Shown piece after piece: positions 41,925 through 51,182 of a DNA stretch of 64,000 bases. A model generated the notes under the pieces. It saw only the letters and a list, made by a program, of their open reading frames with translations. It was not told the DNA's origin and searched no databases. Every line of letters starts with the position of its first letter. Within the stretch, counting starts at the first letter, position 1. This DNA comes from an uncultured Prevotella sp. (GTDB taxonomy: Bacteria; Bacteroidota; Bacteroidia; Bacteroidales; Bacteroidaceae): the NCBI GenBank assembly GCA_902800365.1, contig CADCEF010000020.1, positions 1 to 64,000 on the forward strand. The letters run 5' to 3'. The translations under genes were made by a program, and so were the position numbers.

Positions 41925-43016
41925 ATGAAAAAAGCACTTATAGTAGTATGTTTACTTGCAGTCGGTATGGCACTGCACGCCCAGACTAAGACAGATCAGA
42001 TAAAACACATCCGCCAAGTTTATGCACAGGCCAAACAAAAGGTGGCCAAGATGGGGCAGGACGGTAAGGCTGCTCATACTGTGCATATACGCCAGATAGA
42101 AATGGGGGCGCCTGGTGACGAATACACTCCCGAGGTGGATACCGATACGCAATTCTACTTCGACCGTATCGGCGGCGGTAGCGAACAGGGCATCACGGGT
42201 AAGGCTGTGTGCTTTTTCATGTCGGTAAACTGGATGGCCGATGGTCATACCAACTACCGCGAGTATCTGTTCGACCCAGTGAAGGGTCATCTGCTCTTCG
42301 CGTTTATGAAGGCTGAAACGCACGCCGGATTCAAGGTTGAGACGCGCTATTACTACGATGCCAAGGGTAACTGCATAGAGCAGAAACACAAAGTGCAGGA
42401 CAAGGAGGCCACCCCCGAGAGCCACTCGTGGAACGACTGGAAGAGCGAACTGGCGCAAGGTAACAAAAACAAGGGTCTGTTTGATCTTCTGCTGAACACA
42501 GAGCTACCATATCCTGAACTGGGCAGCGCGCACTATCCATCGAGCACACCAAAGGTTAAACTTCTTAAGGATATTCGTGCCGCCTATGCAAAGGCTAAAC
42601 AGAAGATAGCCGAGAACGACAAGGACGGTGGACTGAAGAACGATATAGAGATAACCATCCACGACCAGAAGAGCGAGGATTTCCCACCTGTAACAACCCT
42701 TCTGAAATGCTATTACGAGCATATTCAGAAGCCCAGCCCATATCAGAGATACTACTTCATCAGCGAGAAGACCGAGTCGATGTATGGTGAGACCTACGAG
42801 GAGTATCTCCTGGATCCCAAGCCTGATACTCAAAACGTAGTATTCATATACAATCAGGGTTATGCCGAGGGTGAGGAGATGGAGATGCGCTACTATTACG
42901 ACGAAAACGGACACTGCTTCGAGTCGAAGGTGTCCGATATCGTAGAGTCCGAACCCGTGCCTGCACGCAACAAGGCCGGATACATCTTCTCTATCTTTGA
43001 TGAGTTTATGCAGTAA
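41925..43016 (+). CDS. Exported protein with an internal duplication, unknown function
   Basis: A 363-aa protein with a clear signal peptide (1-19, ends LHAQ). Two copies of one domain make up the mature part. The first is about 24-195 (IKHIRQVYAQAKQKVAKM...YRYYYDAKGNC) and the second about 207-345 (LLKDIRAAYAKAKQKIAEN...MRYYYDENGHC). Each ends in R-Y-Y-Y-D-x-x-G-x-C. I know no family name for it. It is periplasmic or surface-located. The stop is 1 bp from the convergent stop of the transporter gene on the other strand. Confidence 0.7.
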   Translation: MKKALIVVCLLAVGMALHAQTKTDQIKHIRQVYAQAKQKVAKMGQDGKAAHTVHIRQIEMGAPGDEYTPEVDTDTQFYFDRIGGGSEQGITGKAVCFFMSVNWMADGHTNYREYLFDPVKGHLLFAFMKAETHAGFKVETRYYYDAKGNCIEQKHKVQDKEATPESHSWNDWKSELAQGNKNKGLFDLLLNTELPYPELGSAHYPSSTPKVKLLKDIRAAYAKAKQKIAENDKDGGLKNDIEITIHDQKSEDFPPVTTLLKCYYEHIQKPSPYQRYYFISEKTESMYGETYEEYLLDPKPDTQNVVFIYNQGYAEGEEMEMRYYYDENGHCFESKVSDIVESEPVPARNKAGYIFSIFDEFMQ

Positions 43017-43017
43017 A

Positions 43018-44247
43018 TTAAACTTCGTTAGGTTTCTCTTCGCGGTGTACGGAGAGGCCGAATCCATAAAGACCTACTACGATATAGCAGAGTAGGGGGA
43101 TGATGAATGGCACAACCATGTCGGTAGCATCAGCAATGACGCCTACCAGCAGGAATCCGCATCCTCCCACAGGTGTCATCATCAGGATGCTTGAAGCACT
43201 CTTAGTGAGCGATCCCATGCCACGAACTGCGAGCGAGAATATTGTTGGGAACATTACTGCCTCGAAAAGGTAGTTGCCCAGCAGACCGATCATGGAAATC
43301 TTACCGAAGTTCATTAGTACAAGCATGATGCAGGCCACACATCCGCATCCGCAGATGAGCAGCATGTTCTCGGCTGGAATCCAGCGCATGATGAAACTGC
43401 CGCCAAAACGACCCACCATGAAAAATGCCAACGCTCCTGTCAGCACCATCGAGGCGGTACGGTCGTCCATCCATCCCATGCCTGTTACATAATTAATAAA
43501 ATAGCTGTTGATAGAAATCTCGGCAATCTCGTACGACAGCAGAGCTATCAGTCCGTAGACAAAGAACTTGCGCCGCCAAATGCGCTTAAGTGGGTCGCGG
43601 CCGTATTTAGCCTTCTCGGCTAGTCCGTCGTTATGTCTTATCTCAGGCAGTTTTACCCTGGTAAAAACGATTGCGATAAGAAAAACTACGAAACCAAGGA
43701 TTACATAGGGAATCTCAACATTTCCACCATCACTGCTAAACAGAAACTGTCCAACAGCAAATGTAGCAAACAGACATCCCAGACCGTTGAACGACTGTGA
43801 GAGGTTCAAACGGCTTGAAGCTGTCTCCTTGCCTCCAAGTTCTGTTACGTATGGATTGGCTGCTGTTTCAAGGAATACCAGACCTACACTGATTATGAAC
43901 AGTGCAAATAGGTATGCATCGAGTGTGCCTGCCTCTGTACATGGCACAAAGAGCCACGATCCGAGCGCAAAGAGGATAAGTCCGAATACTATGCCACGAC
44001 GATAGCCGAAGCGGTTGATAAATAGTCCTGCGGGAATAGCCATCAGAAAGTATCCCATATAGGTGGTTACCTGTATGAGCGACGACTGGGTGATAGAGAT
44101 ATGCATCTCGTTCTGGAAATGCTTGTTCAGAACGTCGAGAATAGCTCTGGCAAATCCCCAAAGGAAGAAGAGAGTGGTAATCAATATGAACGGCACCATA
44201 TAGTTGGCGCCGTTCACTCTAAAAAGTCCGTTGTTTGTTTTGTTCAC
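43018..44247 (-). CDS. FucP-type MFS sugar/H+ symporter
   Basis: A 409-aa inner-membrane protein with about 12 spans. FFLWGFARAILDVLNKHFQ, TTYMGYFLMAIPAG, FGYRRGIVFGL, LETAANPYVTELG and LNLSQSFNGLG are characteristic of the FucP (fucose/glucose-galactose) branch of the major facilitator superfamily. Expected substrates are L-fucose or related hexoses and N-acetyl sugars; the sequence does not decide. It is the second gene of a minus-strand pair behind the aquaporin gene (20-bp gap). Confidence 0.9.
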   Translation of the reverse strand: MNKTNNGLFRVNGANYMVPFILITTLFFLWGFARAILDVLNKHFQNEMHISITQSSLIQVTTYMGYFLMAIPAGLFINRFGYRRGIVFGLILFALGSWLFVPCTEAGTLDAYLFALFIISVGLVFLETAANPYVTELGGKETASSRLNLSQSFNGLGCLFATFAVGQFLFSSDGGNVEIPYVILGFVVFLIAIVFTRVKLPEIRHNDGLAEKAKYGRDPLKRIWRRKFFVYGLIALLSYEIAEISINSYFINYVTGMGWMDDRTASMVLTGALAFFMVGRFGGSFIMRWIPAENMLLICGCGCVACIMLVLMNFGKISMIGLLGNYLFEAVMFPTIFSLAVRGMGSLTKSASSILMMTPVGGCGFLLVGVIADATDMVVPFIIPLLCYIVVGLYGFGLSVHREEKPNEV

Positions 44248-44267
44248 TATTTTGATTTATATAAATT

Positions 44268-44942
44268 TTACTTCTCGGTATCGATGAGTTTCCAGATGCC
44301 GGCAGCACAAGCACCACCAACAAATGGACCAACGATGAAAATCCAAAGATTAGCCAGCGCTGTGCCTCCCTCGAAGATGGCAGGAGCGATAGAGCGGGCT
44401 GGGTTAACTGATGTGCCTGTATAGCGGATGCACACAAGGTGTACAAGAATGAGCGACAGACCGATGGCTAGACCAGCAAAGTTGTTGGTAGCGCCGTTTG
44501 TCTTGGCTGTGGCTCCAAGAACAACAAGTACGAATACGCAGGTGAAGATAATCTCGGCAAGCAGTCCGCCCAGAACGCTTACGTTTACCTGCAGGTCGTT
44601 AGCACCTGTGCCCTCAAGACCTGGAACATTCTCGGTAAGTATATACAGCAGCAATGATCCGATGAAAGCACCGATAACCTGGAAGAGCATGTACATTCCA
44701 CAATCCTTACCACTCATTCTGCCGCTGAGGAAGCAACCTAATGTAATGGCTGGATTAATGTGGCAACCGCTGATACCACCAATGGTGTAAGCCATAGCTA
44801 CCACTGAAAGTCCGAAGGCGAAAGCAGTACCTACAACAGCGGGAATGTTGTTTACAGGATCACAACCCAGACTAACGGCAACGCCGCAGCCCATCAGTAC
44901 AAGCACCATAGTGCCTACCATTTCTGCTAAATACTTTTTCAT
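44268..44942 (-). CDS. aqpZ: Aquaporin Z-like channel
   Basis: A 224-aa six-span channel of the MIP family. Both signature motifs are present, HINPAITLG in the first half and SVNPARSIAP in the second; the Arg after the second NPA is the selectivity-filter Arg. AEMVGTMVLVLMGCGVAV is the family's first helix. The length and lack of a glycerol-facilitator insertion favour a water channel. It is first in a two-gene operon with a FucP-like transporter, with a promoter (TTTG, 19 bp, TATCTTTG) upstream. The pairing may link osmotic balance with sugar uptake. Confidence 0.92.
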   Translation of the reverse strand: MKKYLAEMVGTMVLVLMGCGVAVSLGCDPVNNIPAVVGTAFAFGLSVVAMAYTIGGISGCHINPAITLGCFLSGRMSGKDCGMYMLFQVIGAFIGSLLLYILTENVPGLEGTGANDLQVNVSVLGGLLAEIIFTCVFVLVVLGATAKTNGATNNFAGLAIGLSLILVHLVCIRYTGTSVNPARSIAPAIFEGGTALANLWIFIVGPFVGGACAAGIWKLIDTEK

Positions 44943-44985
44943 AATTCCTTAGTTTTATAAAGTTTGTTATTATGGTTTCTGCATG

Positions 44986-45016
44986 CAAAGATACAAATTA
45001 TTTCGTTTCGAGCAAA
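44986..45016 (-). promoter_or_regulatory. Promoter of the aquaporin-transporter operon
   Basis: The minus strand reads TTTG (45016-45013), 19 bp, TATCTTTG (44993-44986), 44 bp before the start codon. Confidence 0.7.
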
Positions 45017-45035
45017 TAAATTCGCATTATTTTTG

Positions 45036-45043
45036 TAATTTTG
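45036..45043 (+). promoter_or_regulatory. -7 box of the esterase gene, very close to its start
   Basis: TAATTTTG ends only 4 bp before the ATG at 45048, so the transcript would be leaderless or nearly so. It is divergent from and overlaps the region of the aquaporin promoter. Confidence 0.5.
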
Positions 45044-45047
45044 CACC

Positions 45048-46013
45048 ATGATGGATTTATTTAAAGGTAAAAAGGTCTTGTATGTGCACGGCTTCGCTTC
45101 GTCAGGGCAGTCAGGCACGGTTACACGTATACGTGAGGTCCTGACTCAGGCCACAGTAATAGCTCCAGATATTCCAATTCATCCAGAGGAGGCAATCACA
45201 TTATTAAATAATGTATGCGCAACCGAAAGGCCCGACCTTATCATCGGAACCTCGATGGGTGGCATGTATGCTGAGATGTTGCGAGGATACGACCGTATTC
45301 TTGTTAACCCGGCTCTGCGTATGGGCGACACAATGAAAGAGCATGGCATGATAGGTGCCCAGCACTTTCAGAACCCTCGTCAGGATGGAGTTCAGGATTT
45401 TATTGTAACCAAGGCTTTGGTAAAAGAGTATAAGGATATTACCGACCGCTGTTTCGATGGTATCGACGACGATGAACAGCACCGCGTGTGGGGCCTGTTT
45501 GGCGACGAAGACACTACGGTGGATACATACGACCTTTTTCGCGAACACTATCCCCAGGCAGTACGATTCCATGGCGAACATCGTATGAACGACAACTCGT
45601 TTATGCACTCTGTGGTGCCTGTGATACGTTGGGTGAGCGATCGACAGGAGGGTAGGGAGCGTCCTATCGTATACATCAGCACCCGTGCTCTCATCGATCA
45701 GTATGGCAAGCCTCTCAGCTCGTCGCAAAAGGCCATCCGCCAGCTGCTTGAAACATACCAGTTGTACTTCGTGGCTCCGGCACCTGTTGATGCCCAGCAT
45801 TATGCCGATGTTAATGCATGGCTTTACGAGTACATAAACGTACCTGCTTATGCTCATACCATTTTTACCAATCAGTTGAACCTGCTTTATGGCGACTATC
45901 TGATTGATACTCAGAAGGTTGATGGTATGGCTACGTTGATACAATTCGGCTCTGATACCTTCAAGACGTGGGACGACATAATCCCATACTTCGAACGCCT
46001 GGGCGGACAATGA
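45048..46013 (+). CDS. YqiA-like esterase fused to a degenerate HAD/5'-nucleotidase-like domain
   Basis: A 321-aa protein. Residues about 1-195 are the alpha/beta hydrolase of the YqiA/YcfP group: VLYVHGFASSGQSGT, nucleophile elbow GTSMGG (S69), acidic FGDEDTTVDT and a late His (NSFMHSV). Residues about 205-321 resemble the 5'(3')-deoxyribonucleotidase (NT5C) part of the HAD superfamily (YAHTIFTNQLNLLYGDYLIDTQ, IQFGSDTFKTWDDIIPYFERL). The usual DxDxV motif is replaced by YISTRALID, so phosphatase activity is unlikely. It could be a binding or regulatory module. The very short leader (-7 box 4 bp upstream) and two adjacent Met codons leave the exact start open. Substrate unknown. Confidence 0.8.
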   Translation: MMDLFKGKKVLYVHGFASSGQSGTVTRIREVLTQATVIAPDIPIHPEEAITLLNNVCATERPDLIIGTSMGGMYAEMLRGYDRILVNPALRMGDTMKEHGMIGAQHFQNPRQDGVQDFIVTKALVKEYKDITDRCFDGIDDDEQHRVWGLFGDEDTTVDTYDLFREHYPQAVRFHGEHRMNDNSFMHSVVPVIRWVSDRQEGRERPIVYISTRALIDQYGKPLSSSQKAIRQLLETYQLYFVAPAPVDAQHYADVNAWLYEYINVPAYAHTIFTNQLNLLYGDYLIDTQKVDGMATLIQFGSDTFKTWDDIIPYFERLGGQ

Positions 46014-46042
46014 AAGATTTTAGTAAAATTTAGAGGAAATAG

Positions 46043-46074
46043 TTTGGCGGTTACATAAAATCTTCATATTTTTG
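46043..46074 (+). promoter_or_regulatory. Promoter of the glycine cleavage operon
   Basis: TTTG (46043-46046), 20 bp, TATTTTTG (46067-46074), 28 bp before the lipoate ligase start. This appears to drive all genes to 52400. No glycine riboswitch is seen: the leader is too short. Confidence 0.7.
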
Positions 46075-46102
46075 CAGAGGTTTTAACTTCTGTACTTTAC
46101 AT

Positions 46103-46813
46103 ATGAAATATATCGCCTTGCCTACCAACGAAAATCGCCAGCTGTCGTTTTATCTGGCGATGGAGGAGTATGTAGCGCGGCATCTGCAAGAGCCCGATTG
46201 CTTTTTTATGTGGCAAGTTGCCCCAACCGTAATCTTTGGGCGAAATCAGGTAGTAGAAAACGAAGTTAATCTGGAGTATTGTCGCGAGCATGATATACGT
46301 GTAGTTCGAAGGAAAAGTGGCGGTGGATGCGTATATGCTGATATGGACAACCTGATGTTGTCGATGGTTACCGATGGCGACAACGTTGGCTTTACCTTCA
46401 ATCGCTTTGTTACTATGATACAGTTGGCCTTGCACAAGATAGGTGTTAGTGCCACCAGCACCGCCCATAACGACATCATGATTGGCGACCGAAAGGTTTG
46501 CGGAACGGCTTTCTATCAGTTGCCTGGACGTAGCATTGTTCATAGCACCATGCTCTACGACACAAATATGCAACACATGCTGAACGCTATCACTCCAAGT
46601 GCCGAGAAACTTGAAAAGAAAGGAATACAAAGTGTTAGGCAACGCATAACCCTGCTTAAAGATCACACCCCGCTCTCGCTCGATGAAATAAAACAGAAGA
46701 TACGCGACACACTATGCGACGGTGATCTGGTGCTTACTGAGGAACAGGTGGCTGGGATAGAGGAAATTGAGCAGACTTATCTTAAACAAAACTTTATTCA
46801 CTTAATACAATAA
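46103..46813 (+). CDS. lplA: Lipoate-protein ligase family protein
   Basis: A 236-aa enzyme of the BirA/LplA/LipB fold. RRKSGGGCVYAD is the lipoate-binding R-R-x-x-G-G-G-x-V-x-x-D motif; IFGRNQ and DIMIGDRKVCGTAFYQ (with the conserved Lys) complete the site. It attaches lipoate (or octanoate) to lipoyl domains. Here it opens the glycine cleavage operon, 20 bp before gcvT, so GcvH is the likely target. It is shorter than E. coli LplA and lacks most of the C-terminal accessory domain. Whether it uses free lipoate or transfers it from another protein cannot be told. Confidence 0.92.
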   Translation: MKYIALPTNENRQLSFYLAMEEYVARHLQEPDCFFMWQVAPTVIFGRNQVVENEVNLEYCREHDIRVVRRKSGGGCVYADMDNLMLSMVTDGDNVGFTFNRFVTMIQLALHKIGVSATSTAHNDIMIGDRKVCGTAFYQLPGRSIVHSTMLYDTNMQHMLNAITPSAEKLEKKGIQSVRQRITLLKDHTPLSLDEIKQKIRDTLCDGDLVLTEEQVAGIEEIEQTYLKQNFIHLIQ

Positions 46814-46833
46814 CAATAAAACAACAATAATCT

Positions 46834-47943
46834 ATGGCAATAAAACAAGAAATATTTGTGAAAACCAAGCGTACTTGTCTTTACGACAAGCATATTTCGC
46901 TTGGCGCTATGATGGTGGAGTTTGGCGGCTTTGATATGCCCTTACTGTACCAGAGTGCAGGTATAGCACCCGAGCATACTGCTGTTCGCGAGCATGTAGG
47001 ACTGTTCGATGTATCGCACATGGGCGAGGTTACAGTTAAGGGCAAGGATGCTGAGCGCTACGTGCAGCATATTTTCACCAACGATATCGCTGGCGCACCA
47101 GTAGGTAAGATATACTATGGTATGATGTGCTACGAGAATGGTGGTACAGTAGACGACCTGCTAGTTTATAAGATGGGCGAGAACGACTTCTTCCTTGTCA
47201 TCAACGCTGCCAATATCGATAAGGACTGGGCGTGGATGCAGGAGAAGGCCGAAGGCTTCGATATAGACTTGCAGAACCGTAGTGACTACTATGGTCAGAT
47301 TGCCGTTCAAGGTCCTGAGGCAGAACATACAGTTGAGACAGTTCTTGGTATCCCATGCGCAGAGATGACATTCTACACCTGCAAGACGATTGGCGATGTC
47401 ATCATCTCTCGTACAGGATATACAGGCGAGGATGGATTTGAGATATACGGCTCGCATGAGTACATCAACGAGTGCTGGGATAAACTGATCGCTGCAGGTG
47501 TTCAGGCTTGCGGACTTGGTTGTCGCGATACACTGCGCTTTGAGGTCGGTCTGCCTCTTTATGGCGATGAGCTCTCTGCTGACATCACTCCGATTATGGC
47601 AGGCCTTGGTATGTTCGTTAAACTCGATAAGGCTGAGTTTATCGGTAAGGAGGCTCTTGCCAAGCAGAAGGCTGAGGGACCAGCAAAGAAACTTGTTGGC
47701 ATTGAACTCTTCGACAAGGCTATCCCACGTCATGGTTATACCGTACTTAACATGGAAGGTGAGCCTATCGGTGAGGTAACCACTGGCTACCACACCCTAT
47801 CGTCAGATAAAAGCGTGTGCATGGCGCTTGTAGATGCTGCTTATTCTAAACTCGATACCGAGGTGCAGATTCAGATTCGCAAGAAAGTGTTCCCTGGTAA
47901 GGTGGTTAAGAAACAGTTCTATAACAAGAGCTACAAAAAATAG
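46834..47943 (+). CDS. gcvT: Glycine cleavage T protein (aminomethyltransferase)
   Basis: A 369-aa enzyme that takes the methylamine carried by GcvH and makes 5,10-methylene-tetrahydrofolate plus ammonia. Motifs: LGAMMVEFGGFDMPLLY, VGLFDVSHMGEV (catalytic Asp region), RTGYTGEDGFEIY, CGLGCRDTLRFEVGLPLYG and GEVTTGYHTLS. The N-terminus has about a dozen residues more than the minimal family start; no in-frame alternative ATG gives a better fit. It is second in the operon, 30 bp before gcvH. Confidence 0.96.
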   Translation: MAIKQEIFVKTKRTCLYDKHISLGAMMVEFGGFDMPLLYQSAGIAPEHTAVREHVGLFDVSHMGEVTVKGKDAERYVQHIFTNDIAGAPVGKIYYGMMCYENGGTVDDLLVYKMGENDFFLVINAANIDKDWAWMQEKAEGFDIDLQNRSDYYGQIAVQGPEAEHTVETVLGIPCAEMTFYTCKTIGDVIISRTGYTGEDGFEIYGSHEYINECWDKLIAAGVQACGLGCRDTLRFEVGLPLYGDELSADITPIMAGLGMFVKLDKAEFIGKEALAKQKAEGPAKKLVGIELFDKAIPRHGYTVLNMEGEPIGEVTTGYHTLSSDKSVCMALVDAAYSKLDTEVQIQIRKKVFPGKVVKKQFYNKSYKK

Positions 47944-47973
47944 AAAAATGTAATAATTAAGAATTTAAACTAT

Positions 47974-48354
47974 ATGGCAAAAGTAATTGAAGGACTCTAC
48001 TACTCAGAGTCACACGAATTTGTAAGAGTAGAAGGTGATTTTGGTTTTATCGGTATCACAGACTATGCCCAGAACGCTCTGGGAAATGTGGTGTATGTTG
48101 ATATGCCCGATGTTGATGACGAGGTTGAGGCCGGCGAGGAGTTCGGAGCCGTTGAGAGTGTAAAGGCTGCCAGCGATTTGTTCTCGCCAGTCAGTGGTAA
48201 AGTAGTTGAGGTTAACGAGGCTCTTGAGGATCAGCCAGAACTCATCAACCAGGATGCTTTTGAGAACTGGATCATCAAGGTAGAACTCAGCGATAAGTCA
48301 GAGCTCGATGCTCTCATGGACGCCAAGGCTTATGCCGCTTTCTGTGAGAAGTAA
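47974..48354 (+). CDS. gcvH: Glycine cleavage H protein
   Basis: A 126-aa lipoyl carrier shuttling the aminomethyl group between P, T and L proteins. It begins EGLYYSESHEFVRVEGDFGFIGITDYAQ; the lipoylation site is K64 in FGAVESVKAASDLFSPVSG. Length and end (AYAAFCEK) are normal. The lipoate ligase at 46103 is its probable modifier. A hairpin repeat separates it from gcvPA without an evident new promoter. Confidence 0.97.
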   Translation: MAKVIEGLYYSESHEFVRVEGDFGFIGITDYAQNALGNVVYVDMPDVDDEVEAGEEFGAVESVKAASDLFSPVSGKVVEVNEALEDQPELINQDAFENWIIKVELSDKSELDALMDAKAYAAFCEK

Positions 48355-48359
48355 TTTCA

Positions 48360-48435
48360 GCAACGGACTACAGGACTTAAGGACTTTTTTATTGAGAATC
48401 TTATAAATAGTCGTGTTAGTCCTGTAGTCCGTTGC
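48360..48435. repeat. GCAACGGAC hairpin repeat, copy 3
   Basis: Perfect 18-bp arms 48360-48377 and 48418-48435 with a 40-nt loop, plus partial pairing within the loop. It lies between gcvH and gcvPA, where it may trim or stabilise the operon mRNA. Same family as 7215 and 7819. Confidence 0.88.
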
Positions 48436-48451
48436 AAAAATTGATTAGATT

Positions 48452-49756
48452 ATGAATTATAAGTATTTTCCGCATACAAGCGACGACTTGCAGGCGATGA
48501 TGGAGAAGGCTGGGGTTAAAGACCTCGACGGACTCTACGCCCAGATTCCTGATAGCATCCGCTTTAAGGGCGATTACAAGTTGCCCTCGGAGATGAGCGA
48601 GATGGAAGTGCGCCAATTGTTTGAGAAACTGGGTTCGCAGAACAAGCAGCTCACCTGCTTTGCCGGCTTTGGCGTTTACGATCATTATATGCCATCGGCG
48701 GTGCCCAGTCTGTTGCAGCGTTCAGAGTTCCTAACCTCTTACACTCCGTATCAGGCTGAGATATCTCAAGGCACGTTGCACTATATCTTCGAATATCAGA
48801 GCATGATGGCCGAGCTTACAGGTATGGACATCAGTAATGCATCAATGTACGATGGCACAACTGCATGTGCCGAGGCTATGATGATGGCAGTGGCTGCTGG
48901 TAAGAAAGTGAATAAGGTACTTGTTTCTGAGGGTTTGAATTCCAAAACACGCAAGGTTCTTGACACCTATGCCATTCATCAGGGCATAGAGCTGGTTACG
49001 ATACCTCTCAAAGATGGTGTTACCGACCTCACAACAGCCAACTTCGACGGTGTTGCTGGTGTCATAGTTCAGCAGCCCAATGTTTATGGTATAGTTGAAG
49101 ACTTCACAGGCTTTGCCGATACTTGTCATGAGCATAAGGCACTATTCATTATGGATAGTGTGGCAGCCGATTTGGCTGTGCTCAAGACTCCTGGCGAGTG
49201 GGGCGCTGATATTGCTGTTGGCGATGGTCAGTCGTTAGGTATTCCTATGTTGTTTGGTGGTCCTTATGTGGGCTATATGTGTTGCACAGAGAAGTTGATT
49301 CGTAAGATGCCTGGTCGTATCGTAGGTTTGACCAAGGACAATCGCGACCAGCGTGCTTTCGTGCTTACCCTTCAGGCTCGCGAGCAACATATCCGTCGCC
49401 AGAAGGCAACATCAAATATCTGCTCGAATCAGAGTCTGATGGCGCTCTTTGTTACCATCTATCTCTCGTTGATGGGAAAACAGGGCGTGAAAGAGGCTGC
49501 TGAGCTATCGTATGCAGGAGCTCACTATCTCTGTGATAAACTTGTTGAAACAGGTAAGTTCCATCTGGTTTACAATCAGCCTTTCTTCAATGAGTTCTAT
49601 GTGAAGTACGACGGCGATGTGGATAAATTGCAGAAGCGTTTCATCGATGCCGGAATCCTTGGTGGCGTTAAGTTTGCCGATGGTATCCTATTCGCTGTTA
49701 CTGAGAAGCGTACTAAGGAAGAAATTGATAACCTCGTAAAGATTGCTGCCGTATGA
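48452..49756 (+). CDS. gcvPA: Glycine dehydrogenase (P protein) subunit 1
   Basis: A 434-aa alpha subunit of the two-subunit P protein that decarboxylates glycine. It begins [20 protein letters not shown]; other marks are [36 protein letters not shown] and [11 protein letters not shown]-like [15 protein letters not shown]. It lacks the PLP lysine, which is on subunit 2. It overlaps that gene by ATGA, so translation is coupled to give equal subunits. Confidence 0.96.
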   Translation: MNYKYFPHTSDDLQAMMEKAGVKDLDGLYAQIPDSIRFKGDYKLPSEMSEMEVRQLFEKLGSQNKQLTCFAGFGVYDHYMPSAVPSLLQRSEFLTSYTPYQAEISQGTLHYIFEYQSMMAELTGMDISNASMYDGTTACAEAMMMAVAAGKKVNKVLVSEGLNSKTRKVLDTYAIHQGIELVTIPLKDGVTDLTTANFDGVAGVIVQQPNVYGIVEDFTGFADTCHEHKALFIMDSVAADLAVLKTPGEWGADIAVGDGQSLGIPMLFGGPYVGYMCCTEKLIRKMPGRIVGLTKDNRDQRAFVLTLQAREQHIRRQKATSNICSNQSLMALFVTIYLSLMGKQGVKEAAELSYAGAHYLCDKLVETGKFHLVYNQPFFNEFYVKYDGDVDKLQKRFIDAGILGGVKFADGILFAVTEKRTKEEIDNLVKIAAV

Positions 49757-51162
49757 ACAACCGACTATATGGAAATCTGATCTTTGAACTCTCAAAGGAG
49801 GGACGCAAAGGATACAGTCTGCCAAAGAATAACTATGGCAGTTACGAGATACCTGCTTCGATGAAGCGTGCTGAGGATGCCGAACTTCCTGAGTGCGATG
49901 AGCTTACCGTAGTGCGCCACTATACCAATCTGTCGAATAATAACTTTGGTGTAGATACCGGCTTCTATCCGTTGGGCTCTTGTACCATGAAGTATAATCC
50001 TAAAATCAACGAGGAGATGGCCGCTCTGCCTCAGTTCCAGAATCTGCATCCAGAGCAGCCTCAGAAGACGGTGATGGGTGCCTTGGCCTTGGTATCACTG
50101 TTGGAGAAATCGCTCTGCGAGCTTACTGGTTTGGCTCACTTCACCTTTAAGCCATACGCTGGTGCTCATGGTGAGTTGACGGGACTGATGACTATCGATA
50201 ACTATCATCGCCAGCGTGGTGACATGCAGCGAAAAAAGGTGATAGTACCTGATAGCGCACACGGCACTAATCCTGCCTCGGCAGCAGTATGCGGATTGGA
50301 AATTGTTGAGGTAAAATCACTGGCCAATGGTCAGGTCGATTTCGAGGATCTGCAGCGAATTGTGGCTGAACAAGGTCAGGAGATAGCAGCTATGATGATG
50401 ACTAATCCTAATACACTTGGCCTTTTCGAGACTCGTATCCCTGAGATTGCAAAACTCATACATGACTGCGGTGGATTGATGTATTACGATGGTGCTAACT
50501 TGAATCCTATGCTTGGCGCTTGTCGTCCTGGCGATATGGGCTTTGATGTAATGCATATCAATCTGCATAAGACATTCTCAACGCCTCATGGTGGCGGCGG
50601 TCCTGGCTCTGGTCCTGTAGGTGTTCGCGAGGGATTGCAGGATTGCTTCCCCTTCGTGTCGCCCTATCACGGCAACTATGGCGTGATGATGCGTGCATAT
50701 GCCTACATTCTTTCACTCGGTCGCGAGCATGTAAAGGAGGTTGGACCGCTTGCTGTGCTCAACGCCAATTATATCAAAGAGTGCCTGAAGGATGTTTACG
50801 AGTTGCCTATCGACACTATCTGTTGTCATGAGTTCGTGTTCGATGGCTTGAAGGATAAGTCAACAGGTGTTACCACAATGGATGTGGCCAAACGTTTGCT
50901 CGATTATGGCTATCATGCACCTACTATATACTTCCCGTTGCTCTTCCACGAGTCTCTGATGATTGAGCCTACGGAGAATGAAAGTAAGGAGACGCTCGAT
51001 AGCTTTATCGAAGTGATGCGCCAGATAGCTGAGGAGGCTAAGACTAACCCCGATGAGGTTAAGTCGGCTCCTCACACTACACCTATCGGACGTGTTGACG
51101 ATGTACTCGCAGCCAAGCATCCTGTAACGACCTACCGTCAACTCCAGGCAGAAAATGTTTAA
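49753..51162 (+). CDS. gcvPB: Glycine dehydrogenase (P protein) subunit 2
   Basis: A 469-aa PLP-binding subunit. The cofactor Lys is K273 in [21 protein letters not shown]; other motifs are [38 protein letters not shown] and [12 protein letters not shown]. Two-subunit P proteins are the usual form in Gram-positive bacteria, archaea and some Bacteroidetes. It ends 20 bp before lpd across an ATTAA-type spacer. Confidence 0.97.
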   Translation: MNNRLYGNLIFELSKEGRKGYSLPKNNYGSYEIPASMKRAEDAELPECDELTVVRHYTNLSNNNFGVDTGFYPLGSCTMKYNPKINEEMAALPQFQNLHPEQPQKTVMGALALVSLLEKSLCELTGLAHFTFKPYAGAHGELTGLMTIDNYHRQRGDMQRKKVIVPDSAHGTNPASAAVCGLEIVEVKSLANGQVDFEDLQRIVAEQGQEIAAMMMTNPNTLGLFETRIPEIAKLIHDCGGLMYYDGANLNPMLGACRPGDMGFDVMHINLHKTFSTPHGGGGPGSGPVGVREGLQDCFPFVSPYHGNYGVMMRAYAYILSLGREHVKEVGPLAVLNANYIKECLKDVYELPIDTICCHEFVFDGLKDKSTGVTTMDVAKRLLDYGYHAPTIYFPLLFHESLMIEPTENESKETLDSFIEVMRQIAEEAKTNPDEVKSAPHTTPIGRVDDVLAAKHPVTTYRQLQAENV

Positions 51163-51182
51163 TCTTTAATGTTTCATGTTTA

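Noticed and set aside
46014-46102. Glycine riboswitch ahead of the glycine cleavage operon
   Set aside because: The mapped promoter leaves a leader of only about 25 nt, too short for the aptamer, and no paired aptamer-like sequence is seen.
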